Position numbers and translations under genes: made by a program | Part shown: piece by piece, positions 8,705 to 18,545 of the stretch | Numbering within the stretch: the first letter of the stretch is position 1 | How the letters are laid out: each line of letters starts with the position of its first letter | From: Saprolegnia diclina VS20 | Lineage: Eukaryota > Oomycota > Saprolegniomycetes > Saprolegniales > Saprolegniaceae | Direction: 5' to 3' | Assembly (NCBI RefSeq): GCF_000281045.1 | Contig: NW_008246078.1 | Coordinates: 312,044-351,336 of the forward strand | DNA length: 39,293 nt | Notes under the pieces: generated by a model | What the model was told of the DNA's origin: nothing | Database searches by the model: none | What the model saw: only the letters and a program-made list of their open reading frames with translations

Positions 8705-10449
8705 ATGAGCAGCATGGACGACGATATCGACAAGCTCCTCGAGCAAGGCCTCCAGACCGCCAAGGTACGGCCATGAGCATGCATCTTACGACGTGAGGTT
8801 GACGGTGTGTATGTATAGCCTGCCGATTCGTCGCGGTCTTCGCGCTCCAGCCGCGAGCGCCACTCGTCGCGCCGGGACCGTCGGTCGCGCTCGCGCTCGC
8901 GTGAACGTCGGTCGTCGCGCCGGGACCGTGATCGGTCGCGCGACCGCCACAGCAGCCGTCGCTCTCGCCGGTCGCCATCTCGTTCGCGGTCGCGGGACAG
9001 TCGTCGCCGGTCGCGCCGGTCGAACTCGCGCTCCAAATCCAAATCCAAGGAGAAGACGCCGGTGGAGCCGCCGCGTGCCCGGAGTACGTCGGCCGAGCGC
9101 CTCGAGCGCGCCAAGCAGCGCGAGCTCATGGAGCTGACGCGGGACCACCGTACGATCTTTGTGGGCCAGCTCACGCAGAAGGTCCGGGAGCGCGACCTGG
9201 AAAAGTTCTTTAGCTCGCTCGGCAAGCTCGAGCACGTCCTGCTCATCCGCGACAAGTTTACCAACAAGTCCAAGGGGTTTGCATATGTCGAGTTCTCCAA
9301 CCTAGAAGACATCCCGAAGGTGCTCACGATGAACGGCCAAGTCCCGTCGTTCCAGTCGTTCCCGATCATGATCAAGGCCAGCGAAGCCGAAAAGAACTTT
9401 GCCGCCAAGAAGGACGCAGTCTTCTCGTCGGGCCCCACGACCAAGGCGAGTGCGAGTGGCTACTCGGGCGGTGCGTCGGCCTACACGGGCGGCGGCACGG
9501 TACGCGATCGACATGTTCTCCTCTTCGTCGGCTCATGCGCCTGTAGGGTCTGTCGCTTGCGGCAGCATCTCGCGTCTACTGCGGTAACCTCCACAACAAC
9601 ATCACGGAAGAAGACTTGAAAGCGGTCTTTAGCGCTTTTGGTGACGTGGTGAATGTCATCATCAACCGCGATGACATGGGGCGTTCCAAGGGCTTTAGCT
9701 TTATCCAGTTTTCTTCGCCCGAGGAAGCCAACCTCGCGCTCACCAAGGCCAACGGCCTGGAGCTCGCGGGCAACTTTATCAAGGTCGGGCCGGTCAAAGA
9801 AGGCGAAGGCGTCGGGAGCAGCGGCGGCCACACCCACTCGTACCAAAGCCACCGTGACGCGCCGCCGTCGGCCTTCAACAACAAGAACTATGGCGGCAGC
9901 AACTGGAAGCTCGAGGACGAAGAAGGCACGGGCGGCATGGCGCTCAACTCGGTCTCGCGCTCGCAGCTCATGGCCAAGCTTGCCGGCGGCGCCGGGCTCA
10001 TGCCGCCGCCCGCGTCGGCGAGCGCGATGCCGTCGCACCAGCTGCCGGTCGCGCCGTCGGTGGTCAACGCCCAGAACCAGCGCGCGGCGGCGTCGGCGGC
10101 GGCCGACATTGAAGGCATCGACTCGATGTGCTTTGTCGTACGCAACATGTTTGAGCTCCAGAAGGAAAAGCGGGCGGGCAACCCGGATTGGCACACGGAG
10201 ATCCAGCAAGACGTCGAAGACGAGTGCTCCCGCTACGGCAAGGTGCTGCACAGCTACGTCGAGAAGGCGAAAGAAGGCGGCCTCGTGTACATTTGCTTTG
10301 CGACCGTCTCGGCGTCGCGCGAGGCCGCGCACTGCCTCCACGGCCGCTGGTTCAACTGCCGCCAGATTAGTGTTAGATTCATGCCGCCCCAAGAGTACGC
10401 GGGCATGTTCCCGGAAGCGCGCGCGATGATTGCGGCCCACAAGCACTAA
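8705..10449 (+). CDS. RBM39: Splicing factor RBM39/CAPER-alpha (RS domain and three RRMs)
   Basis: Nuclear splicing factor that works with U2AF65 and SF3b155 at 3' splice-site recognition (family knowledge). Three exons: 8705-8764, 8819-9499, 9547-10449; introns 54 and 47 nt; 547 residues. Order: a short acidic start (MSSMDDDIDKLLEQGLQTAK); an RS domain of Arg/Ser dipeptides (about 24-95); RRM1 (TIFVGQL...KGFAYVEF, about 132-207); RRM2 (RVYCGNLHNNITEEDLKAVF...KGFSFIQF, about 256-332); an Ala/Pro/Gly-rich linker; and a C-terminal U2AF-homology RRM3 (MCFVVRNMFELQ...CLHGRWFNCRQISVRFMP, about 440-540). Each splice restores family sequence, and the length matches human RBM39 (530). A frame on the opposite strand is a shadow of the GC-rich code. 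Confidence 0.92.
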
Positions 10450-10505
10450 TGGCTGCTGCCTGTTTGCACACCAAGCGTAAAGAGAAATAAAAACGATGAC
10501 GAGCA

Positions 10506-10898
10506 TTAGACCTCGACCGCGTCGTTGCCGAGCGTGCTCACAGCGATCGCGAGCAAGTCGGCGATCTGGTCTTCGTCGAGCCGGCTCGCGCAGTCTTCGA
10601 CGATGAGGTGGATGTCGACAAGCTCGGACGGGCAGTGGTTGAGGAACTGCAGCTTCTCGGCGTGCGTGAGCTCAAAGCGGCCAATCTTGGTGAGGAAGCC
10701 CGAGATCTTCTCCTCGCTCAGGTGCTTGGCGCACGACTGGAGAAGACACTTGAGCACCTTCGAGTCGACCCAGTTGCGCTCAGCGTACAGCGTGGCCTGC
10801 GGGCCCTTGCGCTCCATGCGGTTCTTCTTGCGCTCCTCGAGGAGCGTCATGACCTCGTAGTTGGTCAGCGGCCCTTCCGAGACCGCGAGCACCTTCAT
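10506..10898 (-). CDS. DNA-directed RNA polymerase III subunit RPC9 (CRCP)
   Basis: A 130-residue single-exon protein of the Rpb4/Rpc9 family. RPC9 pairs with RPC8 to form the Pol III stalk that contacts initiation factors. The start MKVLAVSEGPLTNYEVMTLLEERK matches the family's LSNYEV motif, and the HRDC-like C-terminal domain reads LTHAEKLQFLNHCPSELVDIHLIVEDCASRLDEDQIADLL, close to the conserved LTKAEKLQLLNHRP...EERLTEEQIEALL pattern. It converges on RBM39, with 56 bp between the stop codons and an AATAAA at about 10486-10491 in between. Confidence 0.88.
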   Translation of the reverse strand: MKVLAVSEGPLTNYEVMTLLEERKKNRMERKGPQATLYAERNWVDSKVLKCLLQSCAKHLSEEKISGFLTKIGRFELTHAEKLQFLNHCPSELVDIHLIVEDCASRLDEDQIADLLAIAVSTLGNDAVEV

Positions 10899-11230
10899 CT
10901 TCCTGTTGTCCAGTGGCCAATGGCATCGCTTGAGTGCACTATTTTATGCATTTATAACACTATATAAAATTATATTATGCACACTATACTCTGCTTTTAC
11001 AACACTATTCAAAATGATTGAAATAGTGACAAGGTCACACGGATGTACACCGGGTCACCGGGGAATGCTACGTACACCGGGGTCTAAGCCGCGATCTTGG
11101 CCGGTACTTCCACGCGACATACAAACATTCAGTGTATGTGTGCCCCGGCACCGGGAAACCTCGCAAAGTCGATATATGCGAAGTCGAAGCCAGCGTTTGG
11201 GGTCATAAAGCAACGACCGAGACGAGGAAG
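10899..11230. other. Divergent promoter of RPC9 and proteasome beta-6, with an AT-rich block
   Basis: Contains the AT-rich ACACTAT block described separately, then GC-rich sequence with two copies of GTACACCGGG (about 11045-11080). Part of it is open in frame with the proteasome gene from 11132. Confidence 0.45.
10935..11029. repeat. AT-rich block with CACTATTT/AAATAGTG inverted ends
   Basis: About 95 bp of AT-rich sequence starting CACTATTT (10937-10944) and ending AAATAGTG (11021-11028), with internal ACACTAT copies. It could be a small degenerate MITE or a promoter block; no clear target-site duplication is visible. Confidence 0.3.
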
Positions 11231-11947
11231 ATGACACTGCCCGTAGTCGAGACGACGGATGGCCCGATGCGCCTGCCGATGGAGGCCGCCACCATGGAGC
11301 GACGCCCGCAGTGGGAGCCGTATGACTTCAACGGCGGTACCGTGCTCGCGGTCGCGGGCAAGGACTTTGTCGTCGTCGCCGGCGACACGCGCCTCAGCAC
11401 GGGCTACTCGATCCTCTCGCGCGACGAGAGCAAGGTGCACACGGTCGCCAACAACGTGCTTTTGGCGAGCCCGGGCAGCTTCAACGACGTGGTGCAATTG
11501 CGTGGCGTCTTGAGCATCCGCGCGCAGATGTACCAGCACGAAAACGATGCTTCGCCGTCGGTCGAGTCGATGGCGCAGCTCCTCTCCAACACGCTCTACT
11601 CGCGCCGCTTCTTCCCGTACTACTCGTTCTGCTTGCTGTGCGGCATTGACAAGAGCGGCAAGGGCGTCGTGTACGAGTACGACGCGGTCGGGTCGTACAA
11701 GGGCACGACGCGCGGCGCGCAGGGCAGCGGCGGCCATCTCATGATCCCGCTCCTCGACAACCTCGTGACGCACGACTCGCGGGCGGACCCGCTCCGCGAA
11801 TACACGATTGAAGAAACCAAGGATATCATCAAGGACGCATTCATCACAGCCGGCGAGCGCGACATTTACACAGGCGACAAGGTCGAGCTCTTTGTCATTA
11901 CGGCCCAAGGCACGACCCGCGAAGAGTTCCTCTTGAAGCAGGATTAA
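11231..11947 (+). CDS. PSMB1: 20S proteasome subunit beta type-1 (beta-6)
   Basis: Single exon, 238 residues from the chosen start. Beta-6 is a structural, non-catalytic subunit of the inner proteasome ring. The N-terminal extension (MTLPVVETTDGPMRLPMEAATMERRPQWEPYDFNGGT) leads to the family core NGGTVLAVAGKDFVVVAGDTRLSTGYSI, then LYSRRFFPYYSFCLLCGID, GKGVVYEYDAVGSY, PLLDN and AFITAGERDIYTGD, all matching PSMB1. There is no Thr after the propeptide as in active subunits, as expected. The frame stays open to an ATG at 11132, which would add 33 residues; 11231 gives a more typical N-terminus. Confidence 0.92.
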   Translation: MTLPVVETTDGPMRLPMEAATMERRPQWEPYDFNGGTVLAVAGKDFVVVAGDTRLSTGYSILSRDESKVHTVANNVLLASPGSFNDVVQLRGVLSIRAQMYQHENDASPSVESMAQLLSNTLYSRRFFPYYSFCLLCGIDKSGKGVVYEYDAVGSYKGTTRGAQGSGGHLMIPLLDNLVTHDSRADPLREYTIEETKDIIKDAFITAGERDIYTGDKVELFVITAQGTTREEFLLKQD

Positions 11948-12158
11948 GCAGCGAGTCGCGAATAACGTACCAATGCCATGGATGCTATTGCAACAACCTC
12001 ATGGAGCCTGCGCGTCTGCCTCGCATATGTAGCAGCAGCTCATCGTTCTGCTCGCGCCCATAACTTCCTGCAACGGCCTCAGATTGCTACAACATGCACC
12101 AGCGAGACGCATCAGCTAGCCTCGGGTCCACGCCGTGCAGGACGCATGCCATATTATG

Positions 12159-15100
12159 TTATGGATGGTAGACGAGTGGGCCTGGCGCTGTGAGCGCAAG
12201 GAGTCCGGGCAAGTCCATCGAGATCGGCCCCAACGCCAAGACCACGTCTCGAATACGATGGCCCGTCGGCGGTAGCGCGTCGTCCAGGACCTCTGCGCCA
12301 GCCGTCTTGGCCATGGTGTCTACATGATGGGCGCAGAGGCAGTGGAGGTGTCGAAGTACGTGCGTAAGCAAGTCCCGATGGAGAACCATGGGCTCCTTGG
12401 ACTCGGGTCGATACTGCGCGTCCTGATCCGCAAGGGCCTCGAGGATCCCACGCACCCGGGTATCGGCGCTACCACGTCGCAGAGTCTCCATGCAAGCGTG
12501 GACCTCAGCAGCCTCGTCGTAGCCTGCGACAGCAGCGAGGCCCGGTAGCAGCAGCCAGTCGAGGACGACGACGGGAGCAGGCGCGATGCTGTGGATAAGA
12601 ACACGGATCTCGACCGGCACCGAGTGGAGGTTCTGGCGCACGCAGTGCAAGAAGGCGTCGGTAAATGTCGTCGTCACTTCGCCGTGTGCGTGCGCCACGA
12701 CCCGGTTAAACCAGTCGCGGCCCATGAATTTACAAAAGAAGCGCGCGTGGACTGCCACGTCATCGGTCGTATCCGGATCGTTCCGGAGGTGCGCCAGAAA
12801 GGCCGGCATCGCTTGTTGCAAGCTGAGCACGACAACGAGCGTCTCGACGCAGAGCAACTGCTCGGGCGCGTAGCGACACGCGCGCCAGAGAAGCGTCGGG
12901 CCCTCCAAGCTCGGCTCGAGCATGATGCGCAAAAGCTGGTCCAAGATGCCGGTAAACTCGTCTTGGGTCGACACCTGGTAGGCTGCTTGGCGCTTCTTGC
13001 GCGCAACCTGGCGCGTTCTGCTCTGGCGGCGGCGAATGCACGCTGTGAGAGCCATAAGACTTAGCGTGCTGAGCACAGCACCGTTGCCAAACGACTCGGT
13101 ACACAGCGGAAGGAAGCCAAAGAGGTTTGAGCATGGAGTCGTAGCGTGCGCGGTCGTGCCGCTACGAAAATGCACGACAACGGTGCGTGCGACCAGCGTC
13201 TCGAGCGACTCAAGCGCTTGCAGCTGCAGACGCACCGAGGCATTGTGTGGCGCATGACGCCAGTTGGTCAGCGAGACATTGGCCAGCGCGCGCCGCACTT
13301 GGTCCAGTGATCCGCGAAACACAAGTCGCGTCGGGCTCTGGCGCTCTCCGTGCAGCTCGTAGAAAACACCATCGCTCTTTGGATCGCGGGCCAAGCACAG
13401 CGCCGTACTATTGGGCGTGAACGCGCAATAACTCCGCGCGGTCGGCGACGCGAGGCCATCGGTATCAGAGCGAAGCGCGCCGCCGGTCGTGGCACTGGTG
13501 AGCGTCACGCGGAACAGCGTCGCTGGATCGTCCGCGTTGGACAAAAGTTGCATTGAAAAATGGGCATCTCCGTGGTAGGGTGCGTCCGATGTGACGACGT
13601 ACGGCGGGCTCACGAGGACGATGGTTGGCGCCGTTGGTGGCGTCGGTGCCGGCGCCGGGGCTGCATCGACAAAGACATCGATCCCAGTAGCCACGCTGAA
13701 TGGCTCCTGCGCCAGCGCATACGCCACAGTAGCAAACGGCTCGCGGCGTTGCGAGACCATGTACTTGTTCTGCAGTGGCATGTTGGCATTGGCGAGCCCG
13801 GGGGGCGGGATGAAGATGGCACACTGGTCCTTGACGACGTCACCGGCGCTTAGTTTCGTAGGCAGCGCGTCGCACGACTGGAGTGTTCCACGCACGGGTG
13901 CGGCCATGAGTCGGAGCACGGCAGCGGGGTCGTTCCACGCGCCTTCGGTCAATCGCAGCTGCGTGCTCGTGTCCTGCGCAATGTGCAATGTGCGGTTTCT
14001 GCCGAGGCCGAAGTGCGGGAATGAAAGCTGGGCGCGTGCGAGCAGCGTCTCGGCGTCCATCGGGACGGCAGCCATCGCAAAGAACAAGACATCCATGTAC
14101 ACCGAGGCGTTCGGCGGTGGGTACCGCGCATGCGTCGGGTGCCGCGCCCAGTCGACGACTGTGGTATTGGCGATCGCGGCGAGTGTCGCATTCTTTTGCT
14201 TGAGAAGCGCGTTGGTCGGACCCAGCGCGTCGATGGCCGTCGACACGAGGCGCGTCAGCTGCGGTAGACCGTACTTGGTGCCATTGTTGCCAAGCGCGAT
14301 ACCGTCGCGATCGACGTCGACGACCTTTTTGCCGTTGACCGAAAAGAAGACGCCGCCCGACGATGGCAAGAGCAGCTCCAGTCGGTCCTGGCCTTTCTGC
14401 AGCAGCGAGAGGACTGTGGGCGGAAGCGTCGGTGCGGGTGTGGACCCGTGGAACTGCCGCGCGGCGCGCGGCGGCGGCCGCGCTTGGGGCTCCCGCGCGT
14501 TGTTGCCAATGTACAGCGTGTACGCCCCCGTCACTGACGCCAAGTCCGCGGCCGATTGGGATCCGCCCATGGAGTTGTATGACGCGCACGTGTGCAGTCC
14601 TGTCGCGTCGACGTACGAGATCAAGAAACGTGTGGTCCATGACGCGCCGCCGTCAGGTACGATCGATGCGAAGAGATGCACGAACGGCGGCGGTGCGTCG
14701 CGCGTGCCCACGGGCACTTGGCATGCGCCGTCGGCTTCGGTCATCGAATAAAAGCTCTCTTCGTAGCAGACCATCGTGCCGCCCGGCGTCGACTGCAGCG
14801 AGTAGAAGATGAGCACGAGGAGTTGTCGATCGCTGACTTCGAGTCTAATGCCAGGGTTGGTGCAGTCGTCAAAAGGCGATGCAAGCGCAAAGAGGTTGGC
14901 GTTGACGTTGGGCGGCGTCGGCTTGTAGACGCGCGCCACGAGCTCGAACGTCATGCCCTTTCCGACCGCCGTAGTGTAGATGGTCGACGCTTTGGCGCGC
15001 GACTGCGACACGAGCTGCGCGTCGTGGGGAGATGACGTATTGCGCAAGAACACGCCGTGGCGCGGCGACAGCGGCGTCGCCGCGATCGGTACCAAGTCGC

Positions 15101-15257
15101 CAAACGGGCAGTCTTGCAGGAGCGACGTGAACGGCGCGGATGCGTTGAAGAGGTAGACGCAAAGGAGGCTGTCGTTGGCGCGCGCCTCCAGGTACGTAGC
15201 TAGCGGCGCGTCACCGAGGGCCAGCGGCGCCAGCGCCAAGAGCATCCGCCAGCGCAT
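12159..15257 (-). CDS. Large type I membrane protein, LamG/ConA-like ectodomain and Ras-GAP-like tail
   Basis: A 1032-residue uninterrupted frame. A signal peptide (MRWRMLLALAPLALGDA) is followed by an ectodomain of about 700 residues with a jelly-roll lectin-like stretch (MTFELVARVYKP...NLFALASPF...RLEVSDRQLLVLIF), many N-glycosylation sequons and Pro/Ala linkers. One transmembrane helix (about 722-742, AVLSTLSLMALTACI) ends in basic stop-transfer residues (RRRQSRTRQVARKKR). The cytoplasmic tail of about 290 residues is helical and resembles Ras-GAP: LLRIMLEPSLEGPTLLWRAC (possible arginine-finger region near 789), FCKFMGRDWF, SVPVEIRVLIHSI and VVVLDWLLLPGLAAV. The canonical FLR motif is not intact, so GAP activity is uncertain. 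A 28-codon upstream extension was rejected because it buries the signal peptide. Divergent from the RGS gene. Confidence 0.65.
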   Translation of the reverse strand: MRWRMLLALAPLALGDAPLATYLEARANDSLLCVYLFNASAPFTSLLQDCPFGDLVPIAATPLSPRHGVFLRNTSSPHDAQLVSQSRAKASTIYTTAVGKGMTFELVARVYKPTPPNVNANLFALASPFDDCTNPGIRLEVSDRQLLVLIFYSLQSTPGGTMVCYEESFYSMTEADGACQVPVGTRDAPPPFVHLFASIVPDGGASWTTRFLISYVDATGLHTCASYNSMGGSQSAADLASVTGAYTLYIGNNAREPQARPPPRAARQFHGSTPAPTLPPTVLSLLQKGQDRLELLLPSSGGVFFSVNGKKVVDVDRDGIALGNNGTKYGLPQLTRLVSTAIDALGPTNALLKQKNATLAAIANTTVVDWARHPTHARYPPPNASVYMDVLFFAMAAVPMDAETLLARAQLSFPHFGLGRNRTLHIAQDTSTQLRLTEGAWNDPAAVLRLMAAPVRGTLQSCDALPTKLSAGDVVKDQCAIFIPPPGLANANMPLQNKYMVSQRREPFATVAYALAQEPFSVATGIDVFVDAAPAPAPTPPTAPTIVLVSPPYVVTSDAPYHGDAHFSMQLLSNADDPATLFRVTLTSATTGGALRSDTDGLASPTARSYCAFTPNSTALCLARDPKSDGVFYELHGERQSPTRLVFRGSLDQVRRALANVSLTNWRHAPHNASVRLQLQALESLETLVARTVVVHFRSGTTAHATTPCSNLFGFLPLCTESFGNGAVLSTLSLMALTACIRRRQSRTRQVARKKRQAAYQVSTQDEFTGILDQLLRIMLEPSLEGPTLLWRACRYAPEQLLCVETLVVVLSLQQAMPAFLAHLRNDPDTTDDVAVHARFFCKFMGRDWFNRVVAHAHGEVTTTFTDAFLHCVRQNLHSVPVEIRVLIHSIAPAPVVVLDWLLLPGLAAVAGYDEAAEVHACMETLRRGSADTRVRGILEALADQDAQYRPESKEPMVLHRDLLTHVLRHLHCLCAHHVDTMAKTAGAEVLDDALPPTGHRIRDVVLALGPISMDLPGLLALTAPGPLVYHP

Positions 15258-15282
15258 GCTTGGAGGGATGAGCTCTTTTTCC

Positions 15283-15295
15283 GGTTGAAAAATGC
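15283..15295 (-). promoter_or_regulatory. Inr/FPR-like GCATTTTTCAACC
   Basis: GCATTTTTCAACC on the minus strand, about 26 nt upstream of the start of the large membrane protein. The same CATTTT...CAACC core precedes several other genes here. A TATATATA run lies further upstream. Confidence 0.45.
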
Positions 15296-15543
15296 AAAGT
15301 GGGAAAACTGAACTGCACTCGAGGTTTGTATACACATACAAACTTATATATATGCAGTTGCGGCGCTGGCATCGCGGCTGCAGTAGGGCGAGGCGAGCGG
15401 GAGCCGTGCACCGCAGTAGCGTGAATGACCAATGACCATCAACTAGTGTTCTGACGCCGCAGCGTCCCGTCTAGGATAACTGTACGCATAAAAAGGCAAA
15501 TTTCCGAAACGCACCAGACAGGCCGAGTAGTTTCGGGCGCGGG

Positions 15544-17006
15544 ATGACCGTGGTCGCGACCGATGCGCCAATGCTTGTGCTCTTCATCGCGGGTTGGTAC
15601 CTCCCACCGGTGCTGTGGATCTACTACCGCCGCGCCCGCCACATCTGTCTCAAGTACCGGCTCCCACGCCGCACCGCTGTGCCCATGTTGCTCCTCACGG
15701 TCTACGCGCTCCTGATGCCAGCAACGAGCGTCTTTGGGAAGAACTGGCCGAGTATTGGGAGCTACGTCCTCACATTTATTGTGATTCCCATGGCGCTGTA
15801 CGACTCAACGATGCGCTTTGAATCGAGCTCATTCTCGGGTTCCTAGGGTCTTCTTTATCATTACCGAGACCATGATCGTCGTGCTCTTTCAGATCACAGA
15901 GCTGCTCATGCTGCCACAGTCCAGCACGCCGCGCAAAGTCCGGCGGCTCATTCTATATCGATGGCTATTGCATCCGCCCATCCAGATCGTCCTCTCCGCG
16001 CTCGTCCTCGTCGGGCTTGTCGTACCGTTCTTGCGCATCGATGCCAAGACTCTCTTCCTGCCCGACGCCATTGGCACAGTCTCGCCGCAGTACCAGGTGC
16101 AAACTTCTTCGCGACAAACATGATGCACACTATGCTGCATTGGGCTAGGAATTCACTTCGATTCTCATTGTTGAAATCGTCGGCCTCCTCCTTCTCGTGC
16201 TGGTCCTTTCGTGGTACATCAGCCACGTTGTCGACAACTTTGGGCTGCGTCGCTCGTACCAACAGACCTTCCGCGGCATTGTCCTCGTCCTTGTCCTCAT
16301 CGTGCTCGCGCGCGTCGCCGCCGACGGCGTGCAGGACGATACACTCCGGAGGCTAAAGCTCCCGAGCTTCTTCTCGGTCATTGGCGCCCATACAATGCTC
16401 TACTTTCACGTCTTCTTGCCCGTGCGCGCGATGCGGGCGTCCGGTACGCGCATTGGATTCTCTCAGAAGGACTCGACGGACTTCTTAGGCGACGCCACGC
16501 TGCGCCGCGTGCAGCGGTCGCCGTCGCGGATCCACCCGCACAACATGCTCGAGAAAAAATCGATTTTGGAAAAATTCTTGACCGACGACCACCGGTTCCG
16601 AACCTTCTTGACGTTCGCGCGGATGGAGTATACGACCGAGCCGCTCCTGGCGCTGCAAGCAATCGGTGCGTTTGAAGCCGGCGAGGCGTCTCTCAGTGCC
16701 GCGTCGCACCTTCTGGCGCAGTGCCTCTCGCCCCGCTGCGAGCTCGAAACCGAGGTCGGCAAACGTCTAAGTCCAGTGTACCACGACAAGCTCATCGAAT
16801 TGCGCAACGCCGACGCGCCGCGGACGCCGCCGCAATTTTTCCACGCGTTTCGCCAAGAGCTCTTGGTGTGGATCCTGCACGAGCTCGTGCCCGAGTTTGT
16901 GGAACACCCGCTCGGCGTCGAGTACGTCGCGTTCATGCGGCTCGAAAAGTCTATGGACCGGCTCAACGTCGTCTTGGCGTGCGTCGAAGACATTGATACG
17001 AACTAG
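15544..17006 (+). CDS. Seven-transmembrane protein with C-terminal RGS domain
   Basis: Three exons: 15544-15797, 15847-16096, 16149-17006; introns 49 and 52 nt; 453 residues. About seven hydrophobic helices fill residues 1-250 (MLVLFIAGWYLPPVLWIYY; AVPMLLLTVYALLMPA; YVLTFIVIPMALVFFIITETMIVVLF; IQIVLSALVLVGLVVPFL; ILIVEIVGLLLLVLVLSWYI; GIVLVLVLIVLARV; FFSVIGAHTMLYFHVFL). A cytoplasmic RGS domain follows at about 300-430 (ILEKFLTDDHRFRTFLTFARMEYTTEPLLALQAI...FFHAFRQELLVWILHELVPEFVEHP). RGS domains speed GTP hydrolysis by G-alpha subunits. The layout equals plant AtRGS1 and fungal or protist 7TM-RGS proteins. Both splices are frame-restoring and leave continuous helices. The ligand is unknown. 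Confidence 0.75.
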
Positions 17007-17035
17007 AGAACGAACTTTTGACTTTATCATATAAT

Positions 17036-17591
17036 TTACGCAGACACATTTGAACGGTTGTTGTCGGCGTGATTGGTATGAATGGTGGTGTATAAGACAG
17101 GATGCAGCAAATGCACCGTGTGCGCAAAGTTGCCAACGACGCTGTTGTTGTTGCTGCTGTAGTCGCGCTCGAGGTTCACAAAGTACGCGTAGAGACTGTC
17201 GACGTCCGGTACTACGCCGGCGACGACGTCGTACACGGCCTTCATATCGAGCATCACTTGCGTGATCGAGACGTTGGAGGGTGTGATGTTGAGCTTCCTT
17301 TCGAGCGCCTTTTTTCGTTGATGCCGTCGGCGCGTTGAGCGTCACCTTGACCTTGCCATGCTCGAGGAGCGCGAACGGGAAGAGGCGAGAGGCGTCCACC
17401 AGCTGTAGCAGCTGCGTCGTGCAGTGCGTCGTGTTGTACATAAACATGCTCGCCGTCCAAAATCTCGAGGGTTTGGCCCGTGAGCACGTCGTGGCGCACT
17501 TGGTGGTCATGAAGGCGCGCTCCTTGACCTCGAGGTCCACGACGTAGGAGGCGGCGCGGGTGAATGTGATTGGCGGTGTCTCGTGGTCCAT
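17036..17591 (-). pseudogene. Unknown gene with apparent frame changes (or mis-assembled)
   Basis: A coding-like region convergent with the RGS gene, 29 bp between the stops. It begins MDHETPPITFTRAASYVVDLEVKERAFMTT in one frame. The stretch VLTGQTLEILDGEHV lies in a second frame, MYNTTHCTTQLLQLVDASRLFPFALLEHGKVKV returns to the first, and RKLNITPSNVSITQVMLDMKAVYDVVAG...YAYFVNLERDY ends in a third frame at the TAA at 17036. Likely break points are near 17500, near 17445 and at the six-T run 17310-17315. A 37-43 nt intron ending AAAAAAG could replace the last break, but all other introns here end TAG or CAG. No family was recognised. It may be a decaying gene or carry assembly errors. Confidence 0.4.
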
Positions 17592-18545
17592 GCTGCAAAT
17601 GGCAAACTGACACCAAAGTGCAATAGTGCAATATGACGCGAGCCAATCACAAGCAACACTGGCGCCGATCCGTATCTTTGATTGACACCACTGCAAGATC
17701 CTGTAAGGCTTCGTTGATCCCGACGCGCCAGGCTCTACCCAACGCTGAATGCAAGAAACTCACAAACCTCTATGCGAGGCCGGGCCATTGAAGACACGCA
17801 GGATACGCTGCATCGAAGCTGCATTGCCCGGAGTGCACCTCTGAATCGACCGAATATGTCTGCAAAGCCTAGCGTTGCTTGGCGCATCTCCTTGTCCGAG
17901 GCGCCTGTACCCTTGCTCCAGCTAAAAAAGGCTGGCCGCTGGTGTTCGGCTACTTGTCCAAGCGGCCGAGGTCCTCTCCCTTGATGGCCAGCGACGCGGG
18001 TGACGTTGAGGTCATTGAAACACGAAACACCCGCTGAACTCCTCAGCGCTGCGATTGCCGCTTGTAATCACATCGTAGTACCGGTAGCTGAGCCGACGAG
18101 CGTGAGTGGTAGACAGCACATTTGAAGCCGGCGGCGTGTCCAGTCGAAGAAGGAACTCTAGGTGGTTTTGTCTACTAGCCTATTTCATTGGCTGGTTTCC
18201 CACCAATGGTTAGGGTTTTCCTCACTCGGAGGTTTTGTCCACGTCTCTCGCAGTTTGTATGTCCCATAATGTCCTGAATCCAGTCCGGGCTATTGTCGTG
18301 GGGACCTCACTTGGGTTTTGGTTCCGTTCTGGCTTGCTTTCCGCTTGCCCATTTGCCTCCTCTTCTTCCTCTTCTTAGCTCCCACGTGCGAGCTTGACAC
18401 TGACGCTTTTGTGTCCATCGGCTGCTCATCTTATGCGTGCGACACGGCTCTCGTGTTGGACAGTTGGTGTTGGACAGCCAACGTCGCGTCTACAGCCTAG
18501 ACTCAGAGGTGCTTTGTCCAATGGCGTTTAGTAGCATTTCCCAAG
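17592..18545. other. Intergenic, no gene seen
   Basis: About 950 bp with only short, unbiased open frames. GGTTAGGGTTTT near 18208-18219 is a weak telomere-like match. GCATTTCCC at 18534-18542, next to the following ATG, resembles the initiator motif. Confidence 0.5.

Noticed and set aside
9481-10506. 341-codon frame opposite RBM39
   Set aside because: Shadow frame; the plus strand encodes RRM2 and RRM3.
13591-14751. 386-codon open frame opposite the large membrane protein
   Set aside because: It is the reverse of GC-rich coding sequence; no domain, and the opposite strand has signal peptide, membrane helix and correct bias.
16767-17696. 310-codon minus frame overlapping the RGS gene end
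   Set aside because: Its 3' half is antisense to the RGS domain; only the 5' part overlaps the frame-disrupted gene annotated at 17036-17591.
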